Source: Caryophanales bacterium UBA6259
GTDB taxonomy: Bacteria > Bacillota > Bacilli > Tepidibacillales > Tepidibacillaceae
Length of the DNA stretch: 14,560 nt
Assembly: GCA_002441135.1 (NCBI GenBank)
Contig: DJVJ01000051.1
Location: forward strand, 1 to 14,560
Reading direction: 5' to 3'
The notes below the pieces were generated by a model. It saw nothing but the letters and a program-made list of their open reading frames with translations. It was not told where the DNA came from and searched no databases. The translations under genes and the position numbers were made by a program. Shown here piece after piece: positions 14,294 to 14,560 of the stretch. The first letter of the stretch is position 1, and every line of letters begins with the position of its first letter.

Positions 14294-14560
14294 ATGGCAA
14301 CATTTAGTGAATTAGGATTAAACAAGGACATCCTTCGAGCAATTAGTGAAATGGGATTTGAGGAAGCAACTCCTATTCAAGAGCAAACCATTCCAACGGC
14401 ATTAGAAGGAAAGGATTTAATCGGACAGGCTCAAACTGGTACAGGAAAAACAGCTGCGTATGGTATCCCTCTATTACAAATGATTAATATTAAGGATGAG
14501 GATATTCAAGCTTTAGTTCTTACACCAACAAGAGAGTTAGCAGTGCAAGTAGCAGAGGAA
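14294..14560 (+). CDS. cshA: DEAD-box ATP-dependent RNA helicase, N-terminal part
   Basis: Only the first 89 codons are present; the frame is open to the right edge. DEAD-box helicases unwind short RNA duplexes and take part in RNA decay, ribosome assembly and cold adaptation; in Bacillus, CshA associates with the RNA degradation machinery. The visible part has the Q motif (F4, then ATPIQEQTIP 25-34), motif I AQTGTGKT 46-53 and motif Ia PTRELA 78-83. The start FSELGLNKDILRAISEMGFEEATPIQ closely resembles the CshA N-terminus, but CshB or DeaD-type paralogues share much of it and the C-terminal region that would separate them lies outside the window. ATG 14294 follows AAAGGAG (14279-14285) by 8 nt. 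Upstream are a terminator-like hairpin and a small hairpin next to the RBS. Confidence 0.85.
   Translation, partial: MATFSELGLNKDILRAISEMGFEEATPIQEQTIPTALEGKDLIGQAQTGTGKTAAYGIPLLQMINIKDEDIQALVLTPTRELAVQVAEE

Overview
The window looks like chromosomal DNA from a low-GC Bacillota of the order Bacillales. The evidence is AT-rich codon use, strong AGGAGG-type ribosome binding sites and proteins that read as Bacillus homologues: YfmR, the KdgR/KdgK/KdgA set, the YkrK/HtpX pair and CshA. A meso-diaminopimelate dehydrogenase gene narrows this to a lineage using the one-step DAP route, as known in the Lysinibacillus/Ureibacillus group, but I cannot name a genus. No phage, IS element, CRISPR array, tRNA or rRNA is visible, and the region reads as ordinary core and metabolic genome.

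Layout, left to right. (1) 57-899 (-): a DegV-family fatty-acid-binding gene interrupted by an in-frame TAA at codon 56, with promoter and RBS still intact. (2) 1082-6353 (+): yfmR, an ABC-F translation factor, followed 46 nt later by a 1093-residue SWIM/SNF2 helicase. (3) 6450-7442 (+): ddh, closed by a strong hairpin terminator. (4) 7557-10276 (+): kdgR-kdgK-kdgA, a 2-keto-3-deoxygluconate catabolic operon led by its LacI-type repressor, with two tandem operator-like sites just upstream of kdgR and a terminator after kdgA. (5) 10330-11025 (-) and 11213-12091 (+): a DUF1836 regulator (YkrK type) divergent from the membrane protease gene htpX, with a 10-bp inverted repeat placed once at each promoter. 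(6) 12279-14045 (+): a SulP-family anion transporter with a C-terminal STAS domain and an unusual short cysteine-bearing tail. (7) 14294 to the right edge (+): the first 89 codons of a DEAD-box RNA helicase, probably cshA.

Functional links. kdgR, kdgK and kdgA form one regulated pathway: KDG is phosphorylated to KDPG and cleaved to pyruvate and glyceraldehyde-3-phosphate. ykrK and htpX form a regulator/target pair acting in membrane protein quality control. yfmR and the SNF2 gene may be co-transcribed, although an extended -10 element lies between them. The remaining genes appear to be independent units separated by terminators.

I found no convincing undescribed multi-gene system. The points most worth checking are the nonsense codon in the DegV gene, the two sets of repeated operator candidates (KdgR and YkrK), the SulP tail and the structured leader of the helicase gene. 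Promoter, operator and terminator calls are by eye and have not been scored.
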